From NCBI GenBank assembly GCA_940337035.1, contig OW679195.1, positions 172,952,015 through 173,016,014 on the forward strand: a stretch of DNA of 64,000 nt. The letters are read 5' to 3'. How positions within the stretch are numbered: position 1 is the first letter of the stretch; each line of letters starts with the position of its first letter. The position numbers were made by a program, and so were the translations under genes. The notes under the pieces were generated by a model. It worked only from the letters and a program-made list of their open reading frames with translations. It ran no database searches and was not told the DNA's origin. This document shows positions 34,928 to 46,900 of this stretch, in pieces. This stretch comes from Agriotes lineatus. Its lineage: Eukaryota > Arthropoda > Insecta > Coleoptera > Elateridae.

Positions 34928-36337
34928 TATAATTAGTATTTAAAGAAATAAATTGATCTTTACACTTACTTTTTATAACCACTTCTAGTTCTAATTGTGA
35001 CATTTTAGCATTATCTAAATTTAAATCATTTAATATAGAATAAATAATATCATATATAATTTTATAATTTTGTGCAGGGTTAGGTACCTTTTCTGAAACG
35101 GCCCTGTGGTACTGCGGAGGATAGGGGTTTTGGTGTATCAGACCTCCTGGTTTACTTTTATGTTCCCTAAAATAATCAGTTTTAGGAAAGCTATATATAG
35201 GGGATTCAACCTTTTTGCGTTTATTGGTTGTTAGTAAAACGCTGGGTTTAGAAGATGAACTATTTACAGGCATATTGCCATTTTGGGGAGTTTCTTGGAT
35301 ATTATTGCCGATACTAGGAAAGTTTATAATATTTTGTTCAATGTTTCTATTGTTTAATGTATTAGCTTATGACGCAGGATTGTTGATTAAATCGGAAGCA
35401 TCTTTAAATGATAAATTATTATTTGCCATGCAAGTCTTGATTTGTTTTTGTTTAAGAAATTCTGGGCAGTTTTTATGATCAGTAGCTAAATGCCGCCCTT
35501 TACAATGAATGCAAATCGGGTTTTCGTTAGATGTACATTCCTCTACATTGTGATTTTCAGAACATTTACTACATCGATTATTGCTTTTGCATTGTTTGCT
35601 AAAATGTCCAAATCTCAGGCATTTAAAACATTGTAGAATTTTTGAACATAAGGTTTGCAAACACATCTTACTCGGTGAATATAAAAATATTGGGGTAATT
35701 TTTGGCCACGGATAGAAACAATAACACTTTGTGTAGGTAGTAGTTTATCCTCAGTTTTACGCATAATTCGTCTAATATTATGCACGGTAGTATTTTCATT
35801 GTAAGGAAATTCTAAATTATTTTGTATTTCTTCTTCAGTTAAACTTGTGTCGACGCCACGAATTACTCCTTGTTTAAAGAGTAAGTAACGCGGTATGTAA
35901 CAATCAAATTTGTGTTCTTTTAAGATAGATGATTTTACAAGAATATTAGCACTTTTATAGTTTTTTAATTCTACCCGAATTCTGTTTTTACCTAGAGAGT
36001 TAATATTAATTACCTTACCTTTCAGATCTTCGTGTTTAATATGTACTAATTTACCTATAACCATAGGGTGAATGCGGCCCGCATTTCTGCTTTCGTCCGT
36101 ACATTCAATATAAACAAAGAATGGCCCGGTATCGCTTGGAGTGTATTCGCAGCTCTGCCTCTTATCTGCACTTGATGACCTCTGTATGCTTTCTTTTGGT
36201 GTAAGCGTCTCTGATGTACACTCACTCCGCGACCCCTGATCCGGTAGATCAACCGTATCAGTTTCCATAGCTCGATCCAACCGACAATCAATCAATGGTG
36301 GTCTACCAGTACCACCGCCACCGGATTCTATACTCAT
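34920..36337 (-). pseudogene. I-clade LINE ORF1 (gag-like)
   Basis: ATG at 36337 opens 240 codons with an acidic/Ser-rich N-terminus. A frameshift in 35615-35666 leads into CFKCLRFGHFSKQC (CCHC), CSKCSENHNVEEC and CIHCKGRHLATDHKNC, three zinc knuckles. A stop at 35367-35369 interrupts, and the remaining frame (35273-34920) gives a basic tail ending 8 bases inside ORF2. ORF1 proteins of this clade package element RNA. One frameshift and one stop make it inactive. Confidence 0.88.
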
Positions 36338-36345
36338 TTTTAAAT

Positions 36346-36892
36346 CAAACCAACTGGAATGAAAAGTTCAAAATGTGGAGCACTTTATCGTTAAACGCAG
36401 AACACGTCCATTTGCAACGAAAGCTCAAACTGAACTGATTATATCCTTAAAATCTAAAATCATTCGAAAAATAGCTGACCCCATGTGTCTTAATAAATAA
36501 ATTAATAGAATAAAAAAATCAAACTTATTATTTGTGCAGTTCTTCACCTGATTTAGACTTTACAAGCTTTCAAATAGTACATTTGTGACTGGCAAGCAAT
36601 AAGTCAACCCAGAACTTATTACGTGGAGGTGCCTGCACCTAGAGTTGCTCCTGTCGGAGGTCCCTCTCACCAGATTTTTAGTACATTTTAGTTTGATTTT
36701 CCTTTCGCAAAATATTGTCCCTTGTTTTCAAATGAAGGCAACAAGTTCCTACCTTATAATATTGAACAGATGTAACTCTCTTTCTACTTCTCCGCAAACT
36801 TTTTGAGAAGCTTTGGTAATAATTTTCACACACTTCTACTGCTTGCGTGTGGCAGAGAAATTGTTGAAAAGTAGGCACGACTTCTCCGCTTA
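36346..36892. other. Region upstream of the I-type LINE
   Basis: The right part (36678-36878, minus) has a 66-codon frame with no known domain. The first 150 bp may be LINE 5' UTR. Nothing else recognised. Confidence 0.35.
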
Positions 36893-37750
36893 TTACTTCC
36901 TTTTACAATAAAGGAAGTATTGGATTCACCCCAAAAGTTCGAAATTGAATTTTCAACGGATCTTCACGTTTCAGAGTCCCCTGAACCCAAAAAACAAATT
37001 TTTGTTCATTGGTCTGTGTGGCTGTCTGTTTGTGTGTGAACAGAATATCTCAAAAATGAAAAGAGGTATGGCGTTGAGACTTCATATATAAGTTTTGTAT
37101 ACTATTTAGATGCGACAGCAAGCTTTTGAAGAAAATCGCAGAACCGGAAGTAGGTGTTTACTCTTGTCATTTTTCAGTTTTTTCGATTTTTTCAAAAACA
37201 GCTGAGTTTTTTCAAATTTTAAATTTTTATTACATTTTTAATGTGTATTGATGTGAGATAGGTGATTTTCCAGTTGAATACTTCTAAAATGGGTTTCTTT
37301 TGTTTTTTTTTCTATTTTTTTTATTAACTTCAATTTTATATAGAACACCCGATATTACATTTTTTAATTCAGCTTAAAATTTTAGAGAAAATTTGTCTCT
37401 TGAACTAACGCTCTATTTTGTACCGTTTCTGTAGAATTTGCAATTTTTGAAAATTTTGACAAATGCCAAAAAATTAAAAATAAATTTTTTGGCTAATTAT
37501 AAGATCACTGTAAGGGGAAGTTGTGTGAATATATGACAGCAGATTTAGATTTTGTCCAGTTCTTTGCGTTTTAAAGTCCCCTGAACACAAAAAACGTGTT
37601 TTTGTTCATTGGTCTGTCTGTGTGTCTGTGAACAGAATATCTCAAAAACGAAAAGAGGTATGGCGTTGAAACTTCATATATAAGTTTTGTGTACTGTGTA
37701 GATGCGACAGCAAGCTTTTGAAGAAATTCGCTTAACCGGAAGTAGGTGTT
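36893..37750 (-). repeat. R680 repeat, one full and one partial copy
   Basis: Reverse orientation: hairpin end at 36893 (TTACTTCCTTTTACAATAAAG) to about 37548, then a second partial copy from about 37549 (CAGTTCTTTGCGTTTTAAAG) to AACCGGAAGTAGGTG at 37750. It lies 150 bp beyond the ACE-like stop codon, so it may fall in the transcript's 3' UTR or just downstream. Confidence 0.82.
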
Positions 37751-37900
37751 GTTTCTATTTAATTTTTTAAGAATTTACGTATAGGTAACATAAGTTTTAT
37801 TTAGCGTCAAATACAGATTTCACTATTATTTTTATTAATATCAACATCTATATTTTTAATAATAAAAATTATAGTTTATAAACTTCTAAAACTCAACAAT

Positions 37901-40900
37901 TTATGTAATTAGAAAATTTACCAAAACAAGTGTCACTACAATAACATTCCAATTCTTACAAGCCGAGTCGGATAAAAGAGGCTGGAAGAGCATAGTGTCT
38001 TCCTCGTTAGCATTCCAGCCAATAACGCTCTCTTCTCGATTTTGCACCTGCAACCATTGTCGTAGTGGCTGAAAGTATTTTAGCATTGCATCAGCAGAGA
38101 GACGATCTGTTTGGCCTTTCGTCAGCATCCTTAGAACATCTTTCCAGTGTCTTGCTTTTCCCACCTGCATCGCCTCACTGTAACAACTGAATTAGTAAAA
38201 ATACTCAGTATGCATTTAGCTTTACCTTAAAATCCTGCCGGCTTCTCGAGATCTGTATATGTCGCAAGTATGCAACTGCCCTGTATGGCCGGATACATTA
38301 CAGAGTGCTTCATATATTTGGAATTCTAAAAGTAGAGCAACGTAGTAGTTAATGTAGGGGATATCAGCAGGTATGTGCTTCTTAGAGGCCGCATCTAAGT
38401 GCTGCTCCGTGCGAGGCATGGGTGGAATGACGCCTTGGTAACGTAAGCGCAGATCCCACCAAGCAGAATTCATCTGGTGGACACCATCACGAAATACTCG
38501 GTATCGCCACTATAATTCTCAAATTAGCAACTGCATTGATAAATGATAGTTTACATACTTGGTCTACTACATATGCAAATGGTGCGTATGCAACCTTTTG
38601 CAGAGCCATTTTCATCAGGAAATTTGTATTCGTCTCGAAGATATCAGTGTTGTTGTTGAACAGCCCAATGCGGTGAAGGTGCATAGGGTTAAGCACTGAT
38701 AAGGCAATAGCACTTGCAATACCTTCATGGAAACCTAAGGTAGAAATTAGTATTTGTTACAAAATTTACAAATTGTAAAGCGTTGCCGGTTTGTAAATGT
38801 GAGAGAAGTAAACGTTTTCGTAGTGGAAATGTGTTAAAAGATATTTTTACAGCTGTTACAAATCTTACAACTCAGTATTAACAATTTAACTAGAAATAAC
38901 ACCAACACTTTTGATTGTAATAGGTTTTAGTATATTGTATACCTAGGGGGTAAAGTGGCTATTTGCCAGGACGAAGGAAGATATGGACAGGCGAGGTGCA
39001 GCCGAGCCTGGCCACTATTGAGACCTGGAAAACTACTTTACCGCCACGGTTTATATATTATTTTTTATCCTACACTATTAGAAAGCTAAATATGTTCAAA
39101 ATAAACGTAGTATTATTTAATAAGTAATACAAACACATAAATACATAAGGGACGGCTGTGAAAATTCCAACGTATGAATAATATGTTGGTGGCACTGTAA
39201 GTCTATGTCAAATTCGAGGTTATCAGGTTAGGTTTTCGGTCAGTTTTGATACAGACTGACGCAGAACCTAACCTGCTAACCTCGAATTTGGCATAGACTT
39301 ACAGTGCCATAGGGCATTTAGTTAATTGTACCATGGTGTTTGTAATAAAAATAACACAATGACTAAAGAAACTAATTGAAACTGGATTTCATTGTAATTT
39401 CAAAATCGACAATTGTTATTAGCATGGGTAAAATTGATTAATGCTAAAAAAAATTGTTAATGTATAGTCTACATTATTCACATTGTATAAATCTGCTCAT
39501 TTTCTTGACTAGCCAACAAAATTTTGCTTCTTGGCTAGCCGGGAAAAACTGCCCTTTCTCGTTTCCATAGAACCGAGAAAATTTTGCCTTCTGATTGTGT
39601 AGGATAAAATAGTAGTTTGTATACCAAGGCACTGAAGTTTAGCTGTTTATCACGAATGTGGTTTTAGTTGTCGAGGCCCGTAGGGCCAAGGCAAATAAAC
39701 CATATGTGGGTTTTAAAAAAAAACGTTTGATACTCGATTGCAAAATTATTTTGCATTCTCGAATGTTTTTTGCTTGCGATGCTCACAAAGAAACTCATTC
39801 TCAAATGCAAAAATAGCATTTCGCAATCTAGAACAAAAAAATAACTATTTCACAATTAGGTACGCATTTATGGTCAAGCCATTAACAAAAACAATAACTG
39901 AAATACAGTGAAATCTCCCATAAGCGGACAAGCACGGTGCCAAAGTTTTTGTCCGGTTATTAGAGGCGTCCGCTTAAGGGAAAAATCCATTTTTATGTGT
40001 AAAAAAGTCGTATTATGCAAAGGTATACGCGCTAACAATTAATAAGAATAATAAAATAATTGAAAAAAAGTTATGTAATAGTTGCTACAAAATCTAAAAT
40101 ACTCGTTTGACGTAATGGTTTTTTCTGACTGCTTATTATACTTTCCGCATGTATCTCTAAATATTTTGACAGTTTGAATACTTTAAAGTCGTTACTTTAG
40201 CAAAGCATTTAAAATTATTCACTGTTAATGCTTCCGTGTAGGTATTGATTACATATTCACAAATTTCTAAGTCGCCATCGTTTTCTAATTCTGCCAACTG
40301 CATATCAACGGTAGCTGATTCACCTTCGGTTACATCATCCAGGATTATTTCTTTGTCAGTGTTTATAAATTCGTCAGGGTCGACGTCTTCGATTTCTGGA
40401 ATATTCCTATACAGTTCAACCATTACTGATAAGGGTAAATCGTCGTCTGGTTCAAATTGATTACAGTGGCGTAACTTGATGCCCGCAGGCTCCGCGGTCT
40501 CGGGACGGCCCTGGGCCTTATTTTCTTGTTCTGTCCTTCCATAAAAGCAAGCAGGAAACATTTTTCCAATTTTTATTTTTATCAGAATGGGCTGCCCAGG
40601 CAAAAGGAAAAGTAGTTTTGAATTATTGCAGGCCTCTAAAATTGGGCGACATGGACTGTTTTGTAATGTCGTGCATAGGGTAATGAAAGTGTCGAATTTC
40701 CTGCGGTCATAACGCTGATTTGAGTTGACTTAATACCGCCCGTATTGCAAAAGAATTCGATAAATTAACAACATTATCATTAAATGTTGGATTTATGGAT
40801 TGTTTTGACGCCATTAGCTGGGCCTGCATTTTGTAGTGTCCGTACAAGAGAGATTCACAGTCTAAAAATTGTCGAAAAATGGTGTCCGTGTCCGTTTAAG

Positions 40901-43900
40901 AGAGTGTCCGTTTATTAGAGAAAATTTTATTAGTAAAGTTAATGCAAGTAAGTTGGTTCCCAACAAAATGTCCGTGTAGGAGAGGTGTCCGCTTATTAGA
41001 GGTGTCTGGTAAGGGAGATTTCACTGTATTTCATATTGTATTTATTTAATTTGAAACGATATAGAGGAAGACCAAAAAGTAGCAGGTGGGAAGGAGTACT
41101 CGGAGACCTAAGACTTATGGAAACAGAAAATTGGAGAGAGACATGCAATAATAGAAAAGAATGGAGAAAAGTAGCGGAGGTAGCCAAAACACACCAAAGA
41201 CTGTAGATATTAGAAGATGTGAGGATTAATCCATCTCTTTAAAAGGATTTATAACATCCCTAAAGATGAGACTATAACCCGTTTGGGTTGAAAGGCCTAT
41301 ATATATAAACCCTAGATGCACTTTTTGTTCTTTTTAAAGTTAATCACCTAAAAACCTACCTTGTAGATATTTTTCTTTATATAATTCTTTACTCGACTAG
41401 CTCAAAATGACTCTGTATCTGCAGGGTAACTGTTACATGAAACTTGATAGTACACTGCAGATATTACAATGTAATTCAAAACAATTAAACAAGATATAAT
41501 TAAGCAGATAATATCCAGATTTTATTTATACAAACAATTGCAAACCTTGAAAATGACAATTATCATATTTTGTACTTAAATCCAATCTTATTTCATAAAA
41601 TATTTAAGTAATTGTTTATGTTTATTTTTAAAGTTGCAGGTCCTCCAATAAACAAGCCAATGTATAAATTAAGGTTTACAAACCAATATTAATTTTAAAT
41701 ATAAATTTTTACGAATTTAGAAATTTTACAGGCCTTTTAATCTCTTGGATTATTATTGTTCGTCTCTCAGTACTGAGAATTAATTTAAAAACGGACTCAC
41801 TTTGCGTTTTCACTTTTGTTGTGAAGAGTCTGCAAATGCTCTCTCCTAGAAATTAGCTCTGGGACTGCTGTTGGCTCTGTGGCTTCTGTGGTGATATCTT
41901 CAACGTCTCATGAAAGCTCTTTTATGTAGATAACGTACACTAGTAATCACTTTTAACTATGTTTATCGTGGATTCTACCCGAAATGTATTCATTTTACTT
42001 TGATTTCTGGAAGAACAATTTTAATAGCCGTCAAATTAATTAATTTTTTCAACCCGCCAGCTTATATTTTTCTTAAAACAAAAACAATTAGTTATTCACT
42101 GTCCTGGCACTCTTTTACAGAAGGAACATTTATTAATTACCAGCTTAAATTAATTTAGTTAAAATTTTGACAGAAGTCATTTTTTTAGGTTAGCAATATT
42201 TATCTATATTTTCCAAACGCATTCGAAACCTTCTTTGATTATAAACAAATCGCCACACTAACAAAGGTAAGTCATAACTTAATCCTATGTAATGTTACGC
42301 CTTTTCTTTACTTTAAAATTAAGTTTTAGGTTAAAGCAAAATCACAAACTTGGAACATGGTTTTTATTGAAATATTGCATACTTCAGCACGTTGCAACAT
42401 TCTGCAATGCATCCCATGTGAACAACAATCAATTATGAACAGTTCAAACCACTTGCTTTGGGCCTAATTACCCATTCCATTGTCATTCGAGCTTCGTAAA
42501 CATTACATTAAATGAACATTGATATGTTATTTATGTAGATAGGTACTGATTTATATTATTTTAATTGACTTTCTCTCATTTTTGCAGGTGTTATACATCT
42601 GCAATCATACTGTAATTCACCTTGGCCAGTTTTAAGTGATTTAACTTTATTTGAATATTTTTTTTAACCGTGCACACAGCAATATATTTATTTAATTTAA
42701 TATCATTGTTGGCTTGATGTAAAATATTAAAAATAAGTAAAACTGATTCTAATTGGAGGCATATTTACTTTTCTCGTTCATTCATATTCTTTATAGCCTT
42801 TTACTTTTTGGTGTCGAAAACCATTCATAACATTTCATCATATAGCAGCTATAAAGCCCAATATTGGACATAAGCCTTTTCATGTCTTTTCCACAATGTT
42901 CGATCCTCCGTCAATCGAAGCATAACTTTATCTACATCGTCTTTCCTTCTGGTTCTAGGCCGACTCTGGCTTCTTCTGTCCTGCTATGGTCTCCACTCTG
43001 TCACCTTCTTAGTCCACCTGTCATCACGGTTCCTTATTAAATGTCCCACCCACTACCATTTTAAGCTCGCAATACGATGTGCTACATCTACTGCTTTTGT
43101 AATATTCTGTATGTGCTTGTTTCTTAAATGGTCTTGTAGACGCACTCACAGCTAGATCTTTCGTTTTTTCAACTTTTCCATTGTCCCTTTATTCAAAGAC
43201 CATGTCTTGCATCCATATGTTAAAGGACCCTTGTCTGTAAGTATTGTGGTAGTTTGTATTAAATACTTGGCTTGCTGTATGCAATTGCCTGGGCATTAAT
43301 TCAAGGTCAGGCCTGTTGTTTGGTAATGTCATTTGCATCTGCATTAATATTAATTCCCATATTTATCCAGTTTAAGGTTTTAAATGCATCTTCTAAAGTA
43401 TTTATGAATAATTTGAGAGAAATGGTATCCGCCTGAGGGATACCTTTGTTTAACGAATGGGGGAAGTTCCTTCATAAGTTTGTATTATAATTTTTGTGTT
43501 GTATAAATCCTCAATTAGTTGTACGTATCTGTAGTTAATTCGAGATCTCTTTAATGCATTGATAGTTGCCCAGTTCTCTATGGTGTCAAACGCTTTTTCG
43601 AAGACTATAAATAACAGATATACAGGCTGATTATATTTGTGGGATTTTTCTATGATTTGACATAATATACGAGCCCCTCGTCATAATAGTTGATCCTAGG
43701 TACATTTTAACAGCGTACATATATCAAACAAGTAGAGACACTCATTCCAAATGTTGAAACCTCTCTAGGGTGCCTGGGACAGTAACTCAGGGAGTATTTC
43801 TAAGCTTGACTATCAGATGGCAGCACAAAATTCTACCAATCAGAGCCAGTTACTACTCTGCTACCAATCATATGTGATCATAGATATTATATCCATGTAT

Positions 43901-46900
43901 GTGATAATGTAGTGGCGCCATCTGTTAGTACCATCGCAAAGTACCTCCCAGGAGCCATTCAAGGTCATCCAAATCGGTATTTTGACATCAAAGGAACCAA
44001 CAGTGAGTGTCTCTACTTGTTTGATTTATGTACGCTGATTTTAATATCGAAATTTTATACAAAATTTAAATAGTTTTAATTAATATTAAATAGACGACAA
44101 AATCTATATTGAATATAGTAAAGTGATTATTCTTTATACATTTATCAACATTTAACTTTTAACTAAAAATTTACTTAAATTTCAAAATTAATTGTTGCCG
44201 TCATAATAAACTACTCAAAACGAAAAAAGAGCCACTTCTTCATAAGCTGATATTTCACGTAGTTTGTAGTTGAATGAAAATACTATTATACGATGACGAT
44301 GTGTATACATCAGCCTTGCCGGTGTAAACAAAATTTCTTCTTTTGTTTCATTATTCTGCTCAGAAAACTTGTCAACATTTTAATGTCAACAATTGATTAT
44401 CAGAGCATATTAAAGTTAAGTGTGTTTTATCATTCAAAAGTGTAAACTTTACAGTGAAAACATGAATATCGATGTGTTAGGTAGAAGAGTACGTCGTAGA
44501 GTATACCTAAATGAAATTGAAATCGCTAGGGCCGTAACGTTAATTGACGAAGGTTATTCCAGAAGACGCGTAGCAGAAATTATGAATGTGAGTCGCGCCG
44601 CTATAAATAGAGCATGGAATCGGCATTTAATTTATGGCATTGTCAGAAGAAGACCCTATCCTCAACGTCAAAGAGCCACAACAGCTCGAGAAGACCGCTT
44701 ATTACGTCTGTGGGCGATTAGGGAACGAACCAATACCGCACAAGCACTGCAAAATCAGTTAGCAGCAACAACGGGGACCAGAATTTCTGATCAAACAGTT
44801 CGTAATAGACTTCATCAATGTCAATTGCGTGCTAGAAGGCCGGTTAGAGTACCTCGTTTAACAGCAGCACATCGCAGAGCTCGAAGAATGTTCGCCGAAG
44901 TACATCGTCATTGGACAGTACCACAATGGAGTAATGTTTTGTTTACAGATGAGTCTAGATTCTGTTTACACCACAACGATGGACGTTTTCGGGTATGGCG
45001 AAGAGCCAATGAAAGATATTTGGACTCAGCTGTACAAGAAACTGATCGCTTTGGTGGAGGGTCTATTATGGTATGGGCTGGCATATGTATAAATGGGCGC
45101 ACCGACCTTGTCGTCATTGCAAACGGTTCCCTGACCGCATTGCGTTATTTAAGGGAGATTATAGAACCACACATAATTCCTTTTGCGGATAATATGGGAC
45201 CAGACTTTATTCTACAGCAGGATAATGCCAGACCACACGTGGCTAGGATAGTGACAACTTTTTTAAATGATCATAATATTGAAGTTATGGAATGGCCGGC
45301 TAACAGCCCAGATCTCAATCCCATAGAACACCTATGGGATACATTGGGACGAAGATTATTGGAACGGCAGCCTATAGAAACCATTCAACAACTTCAAGAC
45401 ATTCTTATTCAAGAATGGGAACAACTACCCCAGGAGATGATCCGAAACTTGATCGAGAGTATGCCCCGTCGTTGCGCTGAAGTTATCAGAGCCAGAGGAG
45501 GGCACACTCACTATTAAGAATAGTTTTAAGATAATGTCTTATTTAAAAATGTTAAAAAAATTAATTAATTAATCGACTTATTGAAATAAAAAAATTTTCC
45601 CCTCAATAATCCATTCGCCATGTTTAAATTTTGTTTTATACCGGAGAGGCTGAAGTGTACACATTGTCATCTTATAATAGTATTTTCGTTCAATTACAAA
45701 CTACGTGAAATATAGGCTTATGAAGAAATGGCTCCTTTTTCGTTTTGAGTAGTTTAGTTCGTCCTACACCTTTTTGGTTGATCTTAGTCACCTATATTTT
45801 TTTCTAAAATATGAAAAAATTGCAAACTGTCGCTTTACTTTTGGCTGAATTACATTAAAACCAGAAAGAAAATTTATAAGGAAAATTTTAGGAATAACAA
45901 AATTAGATAAATGGAGAACCGAGACAACATATGAAGAAACCAAGCAAGGAAAAATTTAAACCAAATTGAAGAAAAATCAGTTAAATTGGTTTGGACATAT
46001 AGCACGAATGAAAAAAGAAAGGAAAACAAAACAGTAGGTACATAGAAACAAAAAACAATAGGAAAATCAAGGAAAACTTGGGAAAAAAATAGAAGAACTG
46101 GCAGAAGAAAATGGAAGAATGACAGAACTGCGACAAATGACTAGAAACAGACAGGAATGGAAGAGATGGCTGATCTTTCAATAAGCGATGCCGTAATTAT
46201 GCAAAATGGAACTGAAGAAAGAAATAAATGTGGATTTCATCAAACCCAATCGACTTTTTGTTTTTTGAGTTAAATATTGCTTTTTCCATATCATGATCAG
46301 TAACAGAGATAAATACCATAAAACTGTTTTCAAGCTTAGAAGTTGTACATGTATTTGACAAACTATTGGGACAGTGTGCGTTTAATTGTAAATTAACATT
46401 TCCAAAGTACAGGGCAAAAGATTGAGCCACCGAATGCCTATCGGAGATGACTTTTCCGTTAATATTCAGCTCAATTTTTGGGGAAGTCTTACAACCACCT
46501 TTTAGTTTATTGTTAACCAGTCTCCAAATGCTTTTAGATTTAGATGTTATGCAAATGCCATGAATTTTGCAGTATCTAATTAAAAACGATCCAATTTTGA
46601 ACATGACGTTATATTCAAATAGAGTAATAATTTTTTTTAAACTGACTATATTTTATATTAATTTTTGCCATTCGTCTAGCCTTGGTGTTAATATTTCAGA
46701 TTTTTTTAATAAAAAACATCAAACGTAAAAAAACTGTACAAATTGCATACCGCTTCATTACCGCTAGAACAATAAGACACACTAACCAAAAAAAAAAAAA
46801 CAATTCTGTTATAAATAGGATATTTAGCCACCCTAACTTCTGAGGAAGAGGAAGATCTGGTTAGAAGAATAAGCAGAAAGTGTTTACAGAAAAGAATATT

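Larger units (their letters stand above)
31262..36345 (-). mobile_element. I-clade LINE, nearly full length
   Basis: Minus strand order: ORF1 (gag-like with zinc knuckles), ORF2 with AP endonuclease, reverse transcriptase and a C-terminal RNase H domain, the organisation of the I clade. ORF1 stop and ORF2 start overlap within AATGGATAG (34920-34927). Only a handful of frameshifts and two in-frame stops were found in 5 kb. The 3' UTR is a few bases long. No target-site duplication was located. Confidence 0.9.

Noticed and set aside
45981..46181. 66-codon Phe/Ser-rich minus frame
   Set aside because: Antisense of a basic LINE C-terminal region on the plus strand.
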